From Ignavibacteria bacterium (GTDB lineage Bacteria > Bacteroidota > Ignavibacteria > UBA10030): a stretch of DNA of 64,000 bases. Shown here one piece after another: positions 33,970-42,930 of the stretch. The notes under the pieces were generated by a model. That model worked only from the letters and a program-made list of their open reading frames with translations, did no database searches and was not told the origin of the DNA. Made by a program: the position numbers and the translations under genes. Where the stretch lies: assembly GCA_016873805.1 (NCBI GenBank), contig VGVZ01000006.1, positions 1-64,000 on the forward strand. The letters run 5' to 3'. How positions within the stretch are numbered: position 1 is the stretch's first letter; each line of letters starts with the position of its first letter.

Positions 33970-34803
33970 ATGACCGAAAAAGTGATTCGCGTTGGTCATA
34001 GTCCCGATCCCGACGATGCGTTCATGTTCTACGGACTCGCCAGCGGCAAGGTCAAACTCGAAGGGATCATAATCGAGCATCTCCTTGAGGACATCCAGTC
34101 GCTCAATCGGCGGGCATTGGAGGGCGAGCTGGAAGTCACGGCAATCTCCGCGCACGCCTTTCCCTATGTGGCCGACAAATACTGGATCATGGCAACAGGG
34201 GCGAGTATGGGAGAGGGCTACGGACCCGTTATCGTCTCCAAGCGATATCGTTCACTCTCAGAACTCGAGGGAAAAACGGTCGCCACACCGGGTCCGTTGA
34301 CGACAGCAACGTTGCTCTTCCACCTTTTCACGGACGGAATCAAGAACGTCGACATTCCGTTTGATCAAATCATGGAGCGGGTAGAAAGAGAGGAATTTGC
34401 GGCCGGTTTGATCATCCATGAGGGGCAGATTACCTATTCCACGCAGGGATTCCATAAGATCCTCGATTTCGGAGAACTGTGGCAGAGGGAATTTGCATTG
34501 CCACTCCCCCTCGGGTTGGATGTCGTGCGTCAGGATTTGGGTGAGGATCTTGCCCGACGTCTGTCGCGCGGCCTCAAAGAGAGCATACACTTCGGCTATA
34601 CGCATCAGCGGGAGGCGATTCCCTACGCGCTTCAGTACGGCCGGGGAATCACCGAGGAACTTGGCGAGCGTTTTGTGAAGATGTACGTCAGTGAGCTTAC
34701 GGTCGATATGGGCGACGCTGGAAAGAAGGGACTGGAGCTTCTGTATCGGCTTGCTGCGGAACGTCGGCTCATTCCCCAAGTGCCGGAGATCATTTTGTTC
34801 TAA
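33970..34803 (+). CDS. mqnD: MqnD-like 1,4-dihydroxy-6-naphthoate synthase (MqnA/MqnD/SBP family)
   Basis: 277 residues. It has a periplasmic-binding-protein-like fold of the MqnA/MqnD superfamily without a signal peptide. The N-terminal GHSPDPDDAFMFYGLASGKV matches the family's S-P-x-D/N-D-x-F motif, and later ASMGEGYGPVIVSKR and TVATPGPLTTATLL are conserved. MqnD converts cyclic dehypoxanthine futalosine to 1,4-dihydroxy-6-naphthoate. The MqnA activity is already supplied by the fusion gene at 37.7-39.6 kb, so MqnD is the missing step. The sequence is of a divergent subgroup, so exact activity is inferred from context. Confidence 0.8.
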   Translation: MTEKVIRVGHSPDPDDAFMFYGLASGKVKLEGIIIEHLLEDIQSLNRRALEGELEVTAISAHAFPYVADKYWIMATGASMGEGYGPVIVSKRYRSLSELEGKTVATPGPLTTATLLFHLFTDGIKNVDIPFDQIMERVEREEFAAGLIIHEGQITYSTQGFHKILDFGELWQREFALPLPLGLDVVRQDLGEDLARRLSRGLKESIHFGYTHQREAIPYALQYGRGITEELGERFVKMYVSELTVDMGDAGKKGLELLYRLAAERRLIPQVPEIILF

Positions 34804-34833
34804 GAGGTTATCTCGTAGTTTTCACATCCGGTT

Positions 34834-35754
34834 ATGGTTGGACTCTTCAAAATATTTGATTCTCACGTTCATTTCTATTCGAACTCCTTCTTCCGATTTC
34901 TCATTAAGCAGAAGCCGAACAGAGCGGATTTCAGTTCGGAGTTGCGAAGTATTGCCGCGAAGGGACACATCGAAATTCCAGGCGACGATCCCATCCAACT
35001 CGCCAAACGATGGATTGAGATTATCGACAAATGGAAGATCGAGCGGCTGTTGCTCGTCGCAAGTATTCCCGGTGACGAAGATGCCGTGTTGAAAGCCGTT
35101 GAAGCGTATCCGACGCGGTTCTCGGCGCTGTTTACGATCGACCCGAACTCGAATCTTCTCATGGAAAACGCCGAGACTCGATTGAAGAAAGAGAACTTTC
35201 GAGGATTTTACCTCTATCCGTCGTTGTACCAAATCGGCGTCAGCGACGAATGGCTGCAGAGTCTCTATGCCCTCGCGGATTCCGTGAACGCCGTCGTTGT
35301 GGTCCACTTCGGAAGACTGAAAATCCGACCCAGGGAATACGCGGGGATATCGACGGCGACCGAAGAGGCCTTTGCGAATCCGGAAGATCTGATTCCCGTC
35401 GCAACCAAGTTTCCGAACATTCGATTCGTGATACCGAATTTTGGCGCCGGCAAGTTTCGCGAAACGCTGGCGGTGGGTGCGGCGTGTCAGAACGTATACG
35501 TCGATACGGCGGGTTCGAACTCATGGACCCAGGAACACTCGGAAAAGATCGATCTGCGGGGGGTCTTTCAGCAGGCACTCAAGGCATTCGGTCCGGGGCG
35601 GATTCTCTTCGGATCAGATTCGGGGATGCTGCCTCGAGGTTATCGCTACGATATTCTCGATAATCAGATGAAACTCCTTCAGGAAATGCGCGTCCCGGTC
35701 TCCGACATGAAAAAGATCTTCTACGAGAATCTCGACTCACTCATCGGCAGCTAG
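34834..35754 (+). CDS. Amidohydrolase-2-type metal-dependent hydrolase
   Basis: 306 residues, cytoplasmic, a TIM-barrel amidohydrolase of the PF04909 kind. Visible metal-site motifs are FDSHVHFY near the N-terminus, VVVVHFGR in the middle and ILFGSDSGMLPRG near the C-terminus. It lies 30 bp after mqnD and is probably co-transcribed with it. Such enzymes hydrolyse or decarboxylate small cyclic or aromatic substrates. It is not similar to the aminofutalosine deaminase type I know, so a role in the quinone pathway is only suggested by position. Confidence 0.75.
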   Translation: MVGLFKIFDSHVHFYSNSFFRFLIKQKPNRADFSSELRSIAAKGHIEIPGDDPIQLAKRWIEIIDKWKIERLLLVASIPGDEDAVLKAVEAYPTRFSALFTIDPNSNLLMENAETRLKKENFRGFYLYPSLYQIGVSDEWLQSLYALADSVNAVVVVHFGRLKIRPREYAGISTATEEAFANPEDLIPVATKFPNIRFVIPNFGAGKFRETLAVGAACQNVYVDTAGSNSWTQEHSEKIDLRGVFQQALKAFGPGRILFGSDSGMLPRGYRYDILDNQMKLLQEMRVPVSDMKKIFYENLDSLIGS

Positions 35755-35772
35755 TCCCCCCGCTCCGTTTCC

Positions 35773-36867
35773 TCACGCGACATCAGCCCGCGATTCCACG
35801 TGGAGAACTTCATAGAGCGTTGAGCGCTCCGCCGGAATGAATCCCGCTTCGAAGATCAACTGCTTGCATTCCTCGACATTCGTCTTGTTCACAAAGTTCG
35901 CCGCTGCATGAACGTTTTCTTCGAGAAGCGTTCCCCCGAAATCATCTGCCCCGAAATGGAGGGCAATCTGACCCGTCTTCTTTCCCTCTGAAAACCACGA
36001 TGCTTGAATATGCGGAATGTTGTCCAGGAAGATTCGCGAGAACGCGACGATCTGCAAGTAGCGAGTCGACGTCGCGTACGACGGAATGATCTTTTCCAAC
36101 GGTGTGTTGCCCGGCTTGAACGACCAGGGGATAAATGCCGTGAATCCACCGGTCTCATCCTGGAGCGCGCGAATCGCGTCGAGATGAATGACGATATCCT
36201 CATCCGTCTCAAGATGACCGTACATCATCGTCGCCGTCGATTTGAAACCGATCGTGTGAGCAATCCTCATCACCTCCAGCCAATCTGCCGACGATCCTTT
36301 CTTGTTGCTGATCTTCTTCTTGACCCGATCCGACAGAATTTCAGCACCGCCGCCAGGGATCGATCGGAGACCTGCCTTCCACAGGTTCTCGAGCACTTCG
36401 CGAATGGAACGCCCCGAGACTTCGCTCATCCCGATGATTTCGGAGGTCGAAAAGAAGTGAGGGTATACCTCGGGCACTTCGTTGATGGTGCGGCGCACCA
36501 GCTCGAGATAGTATTCAAATGGAAGCTCAGGATTCACTCCTCCCTGGAGGAGAATTGTCTTCACGCCGCTGGCAGCCGCAGTCTTGAACTGCTCGATCAT
36601 CTCATCGACCGAATAGGTGTACGCGCCCGCCTCGCCCGGTTTCCGGTAGAAGGCGCAAAAAATGCAATCTACCGTACAGACGTTGGTGTAATTCGGATTG
36701 GTATCGATGACATATGTGACCCACGGATTGGGATTCTTCGTGAACCGAATGTCGTTTGCCAGGTCACCGAGGTCGAGGAGCTCGGCATTGGACAGCAGAA
36801 AGATCCCCTCATCTTGTGTGATCCGTTCACCTGTACGAACCTTCTGTATTGTTTTGTCCAACGTCAT
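35773..36867 (-). CDS. mqnC: Cyclic dehypoxanthinyl futalosine synthase MqnC (radical SAM)
   Basis: 364 residues. The radical SAM cluster motif CTVDCIFC lies in NYTNVCTVDCIFCAFYRKPG. Typical MqnC text follows: TILLQGGVNPELPFEYY, HFFSTSEI, IPGGGAEILSDRV, GHLETDEDIVIHLD, and FGADDFGGTLLEENVH. MqnC uses SAM chemistry to cyclise dehypoxanthine futalosine. It is the last gene of the minus-strand operon, 9 bp after the TIR-like gene, and converges on the amidohydrolase gene with an 18-bp gap. Confidence 0.95.
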   Translation of the reverse strand: MTLDKTIQKVRTGERITQDEGIFLLSNAELLDLGDLANDIRFTKNPNPWVTYVIDTNPNYTNVCTVDCIFCAFYRKPGEAGAYTYSVDEMIEQFKTAAASGVKTILLQGGVNPELPFEYYLELVRRTINEVPEVYPHFFSTSEIIGMSEVSGRSIREVLENLWKAGLRSIPGGGAEILSDRVKKKISNKKGSSADWLEVMRIAHTIGFKSTATMMYGHLETDEDIVIHLDAIRALQDETGGFTAFIPWSFKPGNTPLEKIIPSYATSTRYLQIVAFSRIFLDNIPHIQASWFSEGKKTGQIALHFGADDFGGTLLEENVHAAANFVNKTNVEECKQLIFEAGFIPAERSTLYEVLHVESRADVA

Positions 36868-36876
36868 CGGTCTCTC

Positions 36877-37692
36877 CTACAACGAAATCTTGTATCCGCA
36901 GTTTTTCAATTCCCGAATCAACGAAAGCGCGGCTTCCTCCAGCTTCACGACAATCGGTTTCACAATCACCCCCGGGACTCCCTTGGGGAATTCGACATCA
37001 CTCATGTGTAGAACGAACACCTTGCCGTTCCCGAGCTTTCCAACGAAGTGTCCAACTTCGAACATCGCAAACGTTAGATCTTTCGCATCGAACACAAAGA
37101 AGGCACAGCGTACCATGGGATCGTGCTCGACAGATTCCAATCCGAGCATTTTGCCGTGCTCACGTTCGAGCGGAACCTCCTCGATGCCGAGCTCCGCAAG
37201 AAGTTGTGACAGTTGGGCGCGTAAAGGGTCCCCCGCATCACCGATGACATAGACTTTGTTGATGTCGCCGGATGCGGCCGATTCCTGGGGGGAAACGGCC
37301 TTCGGTTCACGCTTGGTTGGAGGTTTCAGGACTCGCGTGGCTCCGCTAGCCCCCCTCTTTGCCGAATCAGCTGCCGCCGCCTCCTTCACGCTCTCGGCGA
37401 GTATTTCCGGTGAGGTCTTGCTCTTTTCAAGCAACTCCTTCATCACCTTGAGAATGAGCAACGCCGATGCCTGAAAGAACTGACCTCCATTCGGATCGGC
37501 CGTAATCTTATTCTTGTACGCAAATCCAACCGGACCGACCGCATCAAGGAATTCGATGCACGATTTCCGCCACGCGGCGTATTTGTCCTGAAGACGCGCA
37601 TTGAATCCGGAATGTTCAAATCCGCCGAGCGGCGCGAGCTTCTCACCGCTCTCGACCAATTCAGCCAGCGTATTGATTCGATCAGATGCCAT
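36877..37692 (-). CDS. TIR-like (PF10137-type) nucleotide-binding domain protein within the menaquinone operon
   Basis: 271 residues from ATG 37692; an upstream in-frame extension to 37953 is shadow sequence. Residues 1-95 form a helical domain (INTLAELVESGEKL, YAAWRKSCIEFLDAVG, SALLILKVMKELLEK) of the kind found before TIR-like domains. A low-complexity linker covers about 100-142. Residues 145-271 look like the CAP12/TIR-like fold: KVYVIGDAGDPLRAQLSQLL, then FEVGHFVGKLG (211-221, with the conserved Glu), VFVLHMSDVEFPKGVPGV and LIRELKNCGYKI. The usual GHD turn after strand 1 is altered to GDAGD. Family members bind or cleave nucleotides such as NAD. It sits 46 bp after mqnE-mqnA and 9 bp before mqnC. 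Confidence 0.65.
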   Translation of the reverse strand: MASDRINTLAELVESGEKLAPLGGFEHSGFNARLQDKYAAWRKSCIEFLDAVGPVGFAYKNKITADPNGGQFFQASALLILKVMKELLEKSKTSPEILAESVKEAAAADSAKRGASGATRVLKPPTKREPKAVSPQESAASGDINKVYVIGDAGDPLRAQLSQLLAELGIEEVPLEREHGKMLGLESVEHDPMVRCAFFVFDAKDLTFAMFEVGHFVGKLGNGKVFVLHMSDVEFPKGVPGVIVKPIVVKLEEAALSLIRELKNCGYKISL

Positions 37693-37738
37693 GATCCATC
37701 GATAAATTGTCGTGGTGGGCTTTCCCCTTCTCCATTCC

Positions 37739-39649
37739 CTATCCGGCCGTTTCTGGTGAATCCCTATGGGATTCGATCTCAATCTCACGCAGGAGCGACT
37801 CGAACTTCTCGACAGCCTTCTGCTCTCTCTCTCCCATCCGATAGTTGAAACCCTCCAGGTAGCGAACGGCTTCATCCGCCGTGATGTGAAGGCGCCGCGC
37901 GTGTTCCCGGCTAATCGATTCGAGATTCGATTCTCCCCTCGCCAATGCATCACTGATCAGTTCCTGCAATTCACGCTTTCGGTCATCCGTCATGTCTTTC
38001 CGTACTCCCCAGATCGCGAAGACAAACGGCATCCGCTGCCAGTCGTACCACTCGGTGGCGAGATCGTACACAAGTTCAAATTTGCCAATGCCGAACTTGT
38101 TCGCCCGAAGCGCTTCGTCGCCAATAAGGAGGAGGGCATCGTACATCTCGTACGCGTTCACACCGGCGTGCATTCGCTGAAATGTCGCGCGCACATCGTA
38201 TTTTTTTTCAAGAAGGATCTTGAGCAGCTTCACCGACGTTGCCGTGTCATCCGTAATGCCAATCACCTTGCCGGAGAGCTGACGCCAACCATAGTTGGAA
38301 AAGAGCATGACGCTCCGTACCTGATCTCGCGTCGCGATACAATACGGCAGCGGTTCAAGCTCATCTCGGAGCTCCAGAAAATCCACGAGCGAAAACAACC
38401 CCGCATCGATCTCCCCCTGCCTGGCAAGTCTTCCCATGCGACGCGGCGTCACCGGCAGGATGCGAAATTGACGTTTTTCCAACGGAACGTAGAATGGAAC
38501 GGAGTTCAAGTACGGAATCTTCCCGAGAACACGTTCCGTATGCACACGCAATGGATTGTAGAACGCGTCTCGCTCAACCGGAATCTTGCCGGCGTCTCTG
38601 ACGATTCTGACAATCTGCTCCTTGGCCAGCGTCATGGGGCTTACCGCACCGGCATCGTGGGCGATCTTTTCTCCTCGCACCGTTCCGTCCATATCATCGG
38701 CCCCGAAATTCAAGGCGACGGATGCCACCTCTTCGGTCAACATCACCCAATATGCCTTGATATGGGGTATGTTGTCCAACATCAGCCGCGAGATCGCGAT
38801 CATCTTCAGATCGTCGATCGCGGAGGTGAAACGACCCGCCGGTTTGATCCCGGTCTGCCCCGGCTGAAACGCTAGCGGAATGAAGGAGAGAAAACCGCCG
38901 GTTTCGTCCTGTAAGGACCGGAGGGAGAGCAAATGATCAACGCGTTCACCGACGGTCTCAATGTGGCCATAGAGGATCGTGCTGTTGCTCGGAATCCCTA
39001 TGGCATGCGCAGTCCGGTGAATCTCCAGCCAAGTCTTCGCACCGATCTTCTGATTGAATAACAGTCGTCGCACCCGTTCCGAAAACACCTCCGCACCGCC
39101 GCCCGGCATGGTATTCAACCCGGCCTCTTTGAGCTGACGGAGCACGTCAACGATGGGAATGCGAAACTTCTTATGAAAGAAATCGATCTCGACCGCCGTG
39201 AAGGCCTTGATATCCACGTGAGGAAACTTCCCCCGGATCTGCCGAAGGATGTCGAGATAATATTCCCATTCCCACGTCGGATGCAGTCCCCCGGTAATAT
39301 GCACCTCGTGCACGTCCGGAGTGATCTTCTCGAGAATCTCGCCGATGGTCATTTCATACGCATCGGGCCTGCCGGTCTTTGTCGCGAAGTCACAAAACTT
39401 GCACGAGAGGACGCAGACGTTCGTCGGTTCGATTTTCTGGTTCACCACGAAATAGACCGCATCGCCGCTTTTCTGCTGCTGAACAACGTGCGCCATTTTT
39501 CCGAGCGTAATCACATCGGGAGAAGCAAACATCGTGAGGCCGTCGTCACGCGTAAGTCGAACGCCTTCCCGCACCTTTTCCCAGATGGGACGCAATTGCT
39601 GATCCCGAGGATGTATCGATGCCGTTGTCACTCCAGTTCCTCCGCTCAT
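37739..39649 (-). CDS. mqnE: MqnE-MqnA fusion: aminofutalosine synthase plus chorismate dehydratase
   Basis: 636 residues from ATG 39649, which overlaps the UbiD-like stop in a classic ATGA. Residues ~1-365 are MqnE, a radical SAM enzyme with CVLSCKFC (C79, C83, C86), ITGGLHPTWEWEYY, MPGGGAEVFSERVR and FGADDMDGTV. After a linker of about ten residues, ~374-610 is MqnA (VLGKIPYLNSVPFYVPLE, LARQGEIDAGLFSLVDFLEL, DTATSVKLLKILLEK). MqnA dehydrates chorismate to 3-enolpyruvylbenzoate, and MqnE joins that product to SAM-derived adenosine, so the two are consecutive steps and the fusion could channel the intermediate. Both halves look intact. Confidence 0.9.
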   Translation of the reverse strand: MSGGTGVTTASIHPRDQQLRPIWEKVREGVRLTRDDGLTMFASPDVITLGKMAHVVQQQKSGDAVYFVVNQKIEPTNVCVLSCKFCDFATKTGRPDAYEMTIGEILEKITPDVHEVHITGGLHPTWEWEYYLDILRQIRGKFPHVDIKAFTAVEIDFFHKKFRIPIVDVLRQLKEAGLNTMPGGGAEVFSERVRRLLFNQKIGAKTWLEIHRTAHAIGIPSNSTILYGHIETVGERVDHLLSLRSLQDETGGFLSFIPLAFQPGQTGIKPAGRFTSAIDDLKMIAISRLMLDNIPHIKAYWVMLTEEVASVALNFGADDMDGTVRGEKIAHDAGAVSPMTLAKEQIVRIVRDAGKIPVERDAFYNPLRVHTERVLGKIPYLNSVPFYVPLEKRQFRILPVTPRRMGRLARQGEIDAGLFSLVDFLELRDELEPLPYCIATRDQVRSVMLFSNYGWRQLSGKVIGITDDTATSVKLLKILLEKKYDVRATFQRMHAGVNAYEMYDALLLIGDEALRANKFGIGKFELVYDLATEWYDWQRMPFVFAIWGVRKDMTDDRKRELQELISDALARGESNLESISREHARRLHITADEAVRYLEGFNYRMGEREQKAVEKFESLLREIEIESHRDSPETAG

Positions 39650-41418
39650 CGCCAATACTCTTCCCATCTCGCATCTACACGTTTTACAATTTCATCATCC
39701 ATCTGAAGCGGCTCCGGGTATCCGTTCTTCCATGTCGCATCGATTCCCATCGGTCCTGAGAATCTCGTTGCGATTCCTCTCACCTGCCGCCGGGCAAACG
39801 TCACATCAAGTGCACAGTCGAACCGCGAAAAGATCCCCCAGATGACCTGAACCTGATCATGGACGTCGATGTCATCGCTGACCACGCCAATCAACGGAAA
39901 ATGCTGGACCTCCTTCCGCTTGAGCAGACTTTCGAGCACGGTGCGACCGTTTCGCTTCCCCTGGACCACGAGCAAAGAACCTTCCCAATCCCGCCCATCC
40001 GAAATGCGATGATCGATTTGGCGGATGTCCTTGGCGGTCATCGTCTTTTCAGGGGGTTTCCGGACCGGATTTGTCTTGTGCGTTGCGTCGAGAACCATCC
40101 TGCTTCCAAGTTCAAACGCTCCACTCGTGAAATCAAGGGTATCAATTGCCACTCCGGGAATCAACACAAGATCGGTGGCAGAATCGAAGTTTTCCCGGAC
40201 CGCCCTCAAGACCGAACGCCAGTCACGCACATCGACATCCTCAGAAACCAGAATGAGGCATTTCGTCAACGAGAGCTGACCGGTTCCAAGAAGCCCGAGG
40301 GCTGCTTTCAATGCCTCCTTGTGATAGCGTTCCTGCACCGAGACAACCAGAAGATTATGGAATCCGGCCTCGTAGTATGCCCAGACATCTTTCACTTCGT
40401 GATGGAGCAGCCGGGCAAGCGGACCCAACATGTGCTGCGTCGCATCCCCAAGAAATTTGTCCTCCATTGGAGGTATTCCCACTACCGTTGCGGGGTAGAT
40501 CGCGTTCCGTCGATGCGTAATCGACTTCATCTCAAAAACAGGAAACGGAGCGGCCGTGGAATAGTGTCCAAAATGATCCCCAAATGGACCCTCGATCCGT
40601 CGTTCGCCCCCCCTCACGATTCCTTCCAACACGAACTCCGCATTCGCAGGGACGTCGATCGCTGTGCTCTTGCCCCGGGCGAACTTCGTCGGCGTCCCCC
40701 GAAGGAAGGCCGCGAAGAGTGCTTCATCGATTCCCTCCGGAAGAGCCGCGATGGTCGCAAGCAGGTACGCAGGGTCGGTCCCGAGTGCGACGGCAACTTC
40801 CAGATCTCGTCCCATCTGTTCGGCCTGGTGATAATGGAATCCCCCGCCTTTCTGAATCTGCCAGTGCATCCCGCTCGTCCGTTCATCATAGATCTGCATT
40901 CGATAGATTCCGGTATTCCGCTTTCCAGTCTTCGGATCATAGCTGACAACCTGCCCGAGCGTGATGAATCTTCCTCCATCTCCCGGCCAGCACGTCTGGA
41001 TCGGAAGGTCATTGAATGAGACCTTCCCGACAACCTGTTGTGACAGCGCACCGTACACCCTGCGCGTTCTTGACAGGAACAATCGCTGGAGCATCCTCCG
41101 ATTGTTCCACAATGTCTTGAGCGACGGAGGCACAACCTCTTCCAGAAACGATACGAGCCGGGCACCAATCTCCTGCGAGGGTCGCCCGAGAGCCAATTCG
41201 ATACGCCGATCTGAAGCGTAGAGATTCATCGCGAGAGGAAATCGCGATCCCTTCACACGCTCAAACAAGAGAGCCGGTTTTCCTTCCCGAAGGGCACGCG
41301 TCGCAATTTCCGTCAGCTCCAGGTTCGGATCCACTTCAATCCGCACGCGATGGAGTTCACCAACGGCCTCGAGGTACTGCGCAAATTCACCAAGCGACGG
41401 AAATTTCATTCTCCTCAT
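39646..41418 (-). CDS. UbiD-family prenylated-FMN decarboxylase (MqnL-type step)
   Basis: About 590 residues. Three starts are possible: ATG 41454 (25-nt overlap with ubiX), ATG 41418 and ATG 41409; I use 41418, which avoids the overlap. Family landmarks are SLGEFAQYLEAVGELHRV, ATRALREGKPALLFERV, YRMQIYDERTSGMHWQIQKGG, GPFGDHFGHYS and IDATWKNGYPEP. UbiD enzymes use the prenylated FMN made by UbiX. In the futalosine route this homologue (MqnL) decarboxylates the prenylated dihydroxynaphthoate. Position between the UbiX homologue and mqnE-mqnA supports that role rather than ubiquinone synthesis. Confidence 0.9.
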   Translation of the reverse strand: MRRMKFPSLGEFAQYLEAVGELHRVRIEVDPNLELTEIATRALREGKPALLFERVKGSRFPLAMNLYASDRRIELALGRPSQEIGARLVSFLEEVVPPSLKTLWNNRRMLQRLFLSRTRRVYGALSQQVVGKVSFNDLPIQTCWPGDGGRFITLGQVVSYDPKTGKRNTGIYRMQIYDERTSGMHWQIQKGGGFHYHQAEQMGRDLEVAVALGTDPAYLLATIAALPEGIDEALFAAFLRGTPTKFARGKSTAIDVPANAEFVLEGIVRGGERRIEGPFGDHFGHYSTAAPFPVFEMKSITHRRNAIYPATVVGIPPMEDKFLGDATQHMLGPLARLLHHEVKDVWAYYEAGFHNLLVVSVQERYHKEALKAALGLLGTGQLSLTKCLILVSEDVDVRDWRSVLRAVRENFDSATDLVLIPGVAIDTLDFTSGAFELGSRMVLDATHKTNPVRKPPEKTMTAKDIRQIDHRISDGRDWEGSLLVVQGKRNGRTVLESLLKRKEVQHFPLIGVVSDDIDVHDQVQVIWGIFSRFDCALDVTFARRQVRGIATRFSGPMGIDATWKNGYPEPLQMDDEIVKRVDARWEEYWR

Positions 41419-41429
41419 CCCGTTATGAG

Positions 41430-41981
41430 CTATTCCAGATCCTGACTTCGCCATCCTCGAGAAACATCAAATCCCAACGTGTGGATCACCTTATCCACAA
41501 AGCCACCGACGTATTCTTCAACTGTCTGCGGCACAAAATAGAGGGGCGGCGAGATCGGCATGATGATCACTCCATCGCGTGAGAGTCTCGCACACTGCTC
41601 CAACGCAATGGTGGAAAGGGGAGTTTCCCGAAGACAGATGATCAGCTTGAACCGTTCCTTCAGGGCGACCTGTGCGGCTCGGGTGATCAACGTGTCTCCG
41701 ATACCCGAGGCAATCCGGCCCAGCGTCGAGGTTGAGCATGGGAGAATCACCATCGCATCAATCCGATTCGAACCAGACGCAATCGGCGCAGTGAGGTCAT
41801 CGTCAGAGAACAGCCGCGTGATGAACGGCTCGAGATCCTTTTCCTTCATCCCCAACTCATCCTTCAGGATGGCCCTCCCCCACTTGCTTACGACGAGGTA
41901 CTTGTCTCCGGGACAGCGCTTGAGAAATTCCCGAGCGTATATCGCACCCGATGATCCCGTGATCCCGACGACAATTCTCAT
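41430..41981 (-). CDS. ubiX: UbiX-family flavin prenyltransferase
   Basis: 183 residues, the normal UbiX size. The N-terminal flavin-binding motif is VVGITGSSGAIYA. Further conserved text is ILPCSTSTLGRIASGIGDTLITRAA and KLIICLRETPLSTIALEQ. The enzyme attaches dimethylallyl to FMN, giving the cofactor for the UbiD-type decarboxylase encoded immediately downstream. It overlaps the stop of the UbiA-like gene by 4 nt. In futalosine-pathway nomenclature it would correspond to the UbiX-like partner of MqnL. Confidence 0.95.
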   Translation of the reverse strand: MRIVVGITGSSGAIYAREFLKRCPGDKYLVVSKWGRAILKDELGMKEKDLEPFITRLFSDDDLTAPIASGSNRIDAMVILPCSTSTLGRIASGIGDTLITRAAQVALKERFKLIICLRETPLSTIALEQCARLSRDGVIIMPISPPLYFVPQTVEEYVGGFVDKVIHTLGFDVSRGWRSQDLE

Positions 41982-42820
41982 CCGAAGTAAACTCCTGTGG
42001 CGACCATTCCGAGGATGTTGAACCCCAGGATCGAGTTGATCTTGAAGAATGCCAGCTCAACGTTGTCAGCTTTCTTTTGTTCCAGATACAGAAGAATACC
42101 GGAGAGGATGAGGAACGGAAGCGCGGCAAACGCCTGGATCGAGAGGACGAACAGGGCAACCAGCGAGAGAAAAGCTGCAACATGAAGCAACGCTGAGTAT
42201 CTCAGCGCACGGGCTTTCCCGAACACTGAACTGAACGAATAGAGATTCTCCTGCCGGTCGTAGACTTCATCGAGCGTCGAGTAGATAATATCGAACCCTG
42301 CTACCCAGAAGAGCGTGAAGAGACTGAGGAGAAGCCCTGGAAGAATTCCCTCGAAAGAACTCTGGACGGCAAACCAGCCACCTAACGGCCCCATTGCGAG
42401 TCCCAGTCCAACACCGAAGTGTGCATACGGGGTAAACCGCTTCATGTACGGGTAAAGTGTGAAGACCAATAGTGGAATAGGCGCGAGAAGGAGGCAGAAG
42501 GTTGAAATGAGTGCGGCGGCTCCGAAGTACACCAGAACGCCAAGAATCAATACGCCAATCGCTTCCGGCAGTGTCATGCGTCCGCTCGGCAGCTCACGCA
42601 CAACAGTCCGCGGATTCCTCCGATCGATCTCCCGATCAATAATCCGGTTCAGAGCGAGAGCGGCCGTCCGCGCACCCGTCGCGCCGATCAGGACGAGCAC
42701 GAGCAAGGAGAATGAGAGGGAATCCTTGTCTGCCAGGAGGACACCGCTGTAGATGAGGGGGAGGGAAAATAGGGTATGTTCGATCTTAATGAATCTTGCG
42801 AACTTCTCGAACTGTTTCAA
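41978..42820 (-). CDS. mqnP: UbiA-family prenyltransferase (MqnP-type)
   Basis: 280 residues with about eight hydrophobic helices. Both aspartate-rich motifs are present: NRIIDREIDRRNPRT and YSTLDEVYDRQ. The start is TTG 42820 with AAAGG seven bases upstream; an in-frame stop excludes longer options. It transfers the polyprenyl tail to the aromatic ring at the inner membrane. The cluster context points to 1,4-dihydroxy-6-naphthoate as acceptor (MqnP) rather than 4-hydroxybenzoate. It is the first gene of the operon mqnP-ubiX-ubiD-mqnE/A-TIR-like-mqnC and has its own promoter. Confidence 0.9.
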   Translation of the reverse strand: MKQFEKFARFIKIEHTLFSLPLIYSGVLLADKDSLSFSLLVLVLIGATGARTAALALNRIIDREIDRRNPRTVVRELPSGRMTLPEAIGVLILGVLVYFGAAALISTFCLLLAPIPLLVFTLYPYMKRFTPYAHFGVGLGLAMGPLGGWFAVQSSFEGILPGLLLSLFTLFWVAGFDIIYSTLDEVYDRQENLYSFSSVFGKARALRYSALLHVAAFLSLVALFVLSIQAFAALPFLILSGILLYLEQKKADNVELAFFKINSILGFNILGMVATGVYFG

Positions 42821-42864
42821 ACAAAACCTTTGATTCAGGAGCCGATTATGATGATTTTGCCTGA

Positions 42865-42893
42865 AATATATCAGTATTTCGGGTTGATTTCAA
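42865..42893 (-). promoter_or_regulatory. Sigma-70 promoter for the menaquinone operon
   Basis: Minus strand -35 TTGAAA (42893-42888), 17-bp spacer, -10 TATATT (42870-42865). The transcript would start near 42858 with a leader of about 38 nt before TTG 42820. Confidence 0.65.
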
Positions 42894-42930
42894 CCACCTG
42901 TCGACGAGTGCACGCTGGTCAGGATGGCAC

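Noticed and set aside
34834-35754. Amidohydrolase as aminofutalosine deaminase (MqnX)
   Set aside because: The protein is of the shorter amidohydrolase-2 type, not the longer TrzA/AtzA-like family I associate with MqnX; only position argues for the link.
36004-37011. 335-codon plus-strand frame opposite mqnC
   Set aside because: A shadow of the mqnC radical SAM gene; no signature of its own.
36877-37692. Complete anti-phage (CBASS/Thoeris-like) system around the TIR-like gene
   Set aside because: All neighbours are menaquinone enzymes; there is no cyclase, SIR2, STING or second effector gene, so a classical defence island is not supported.
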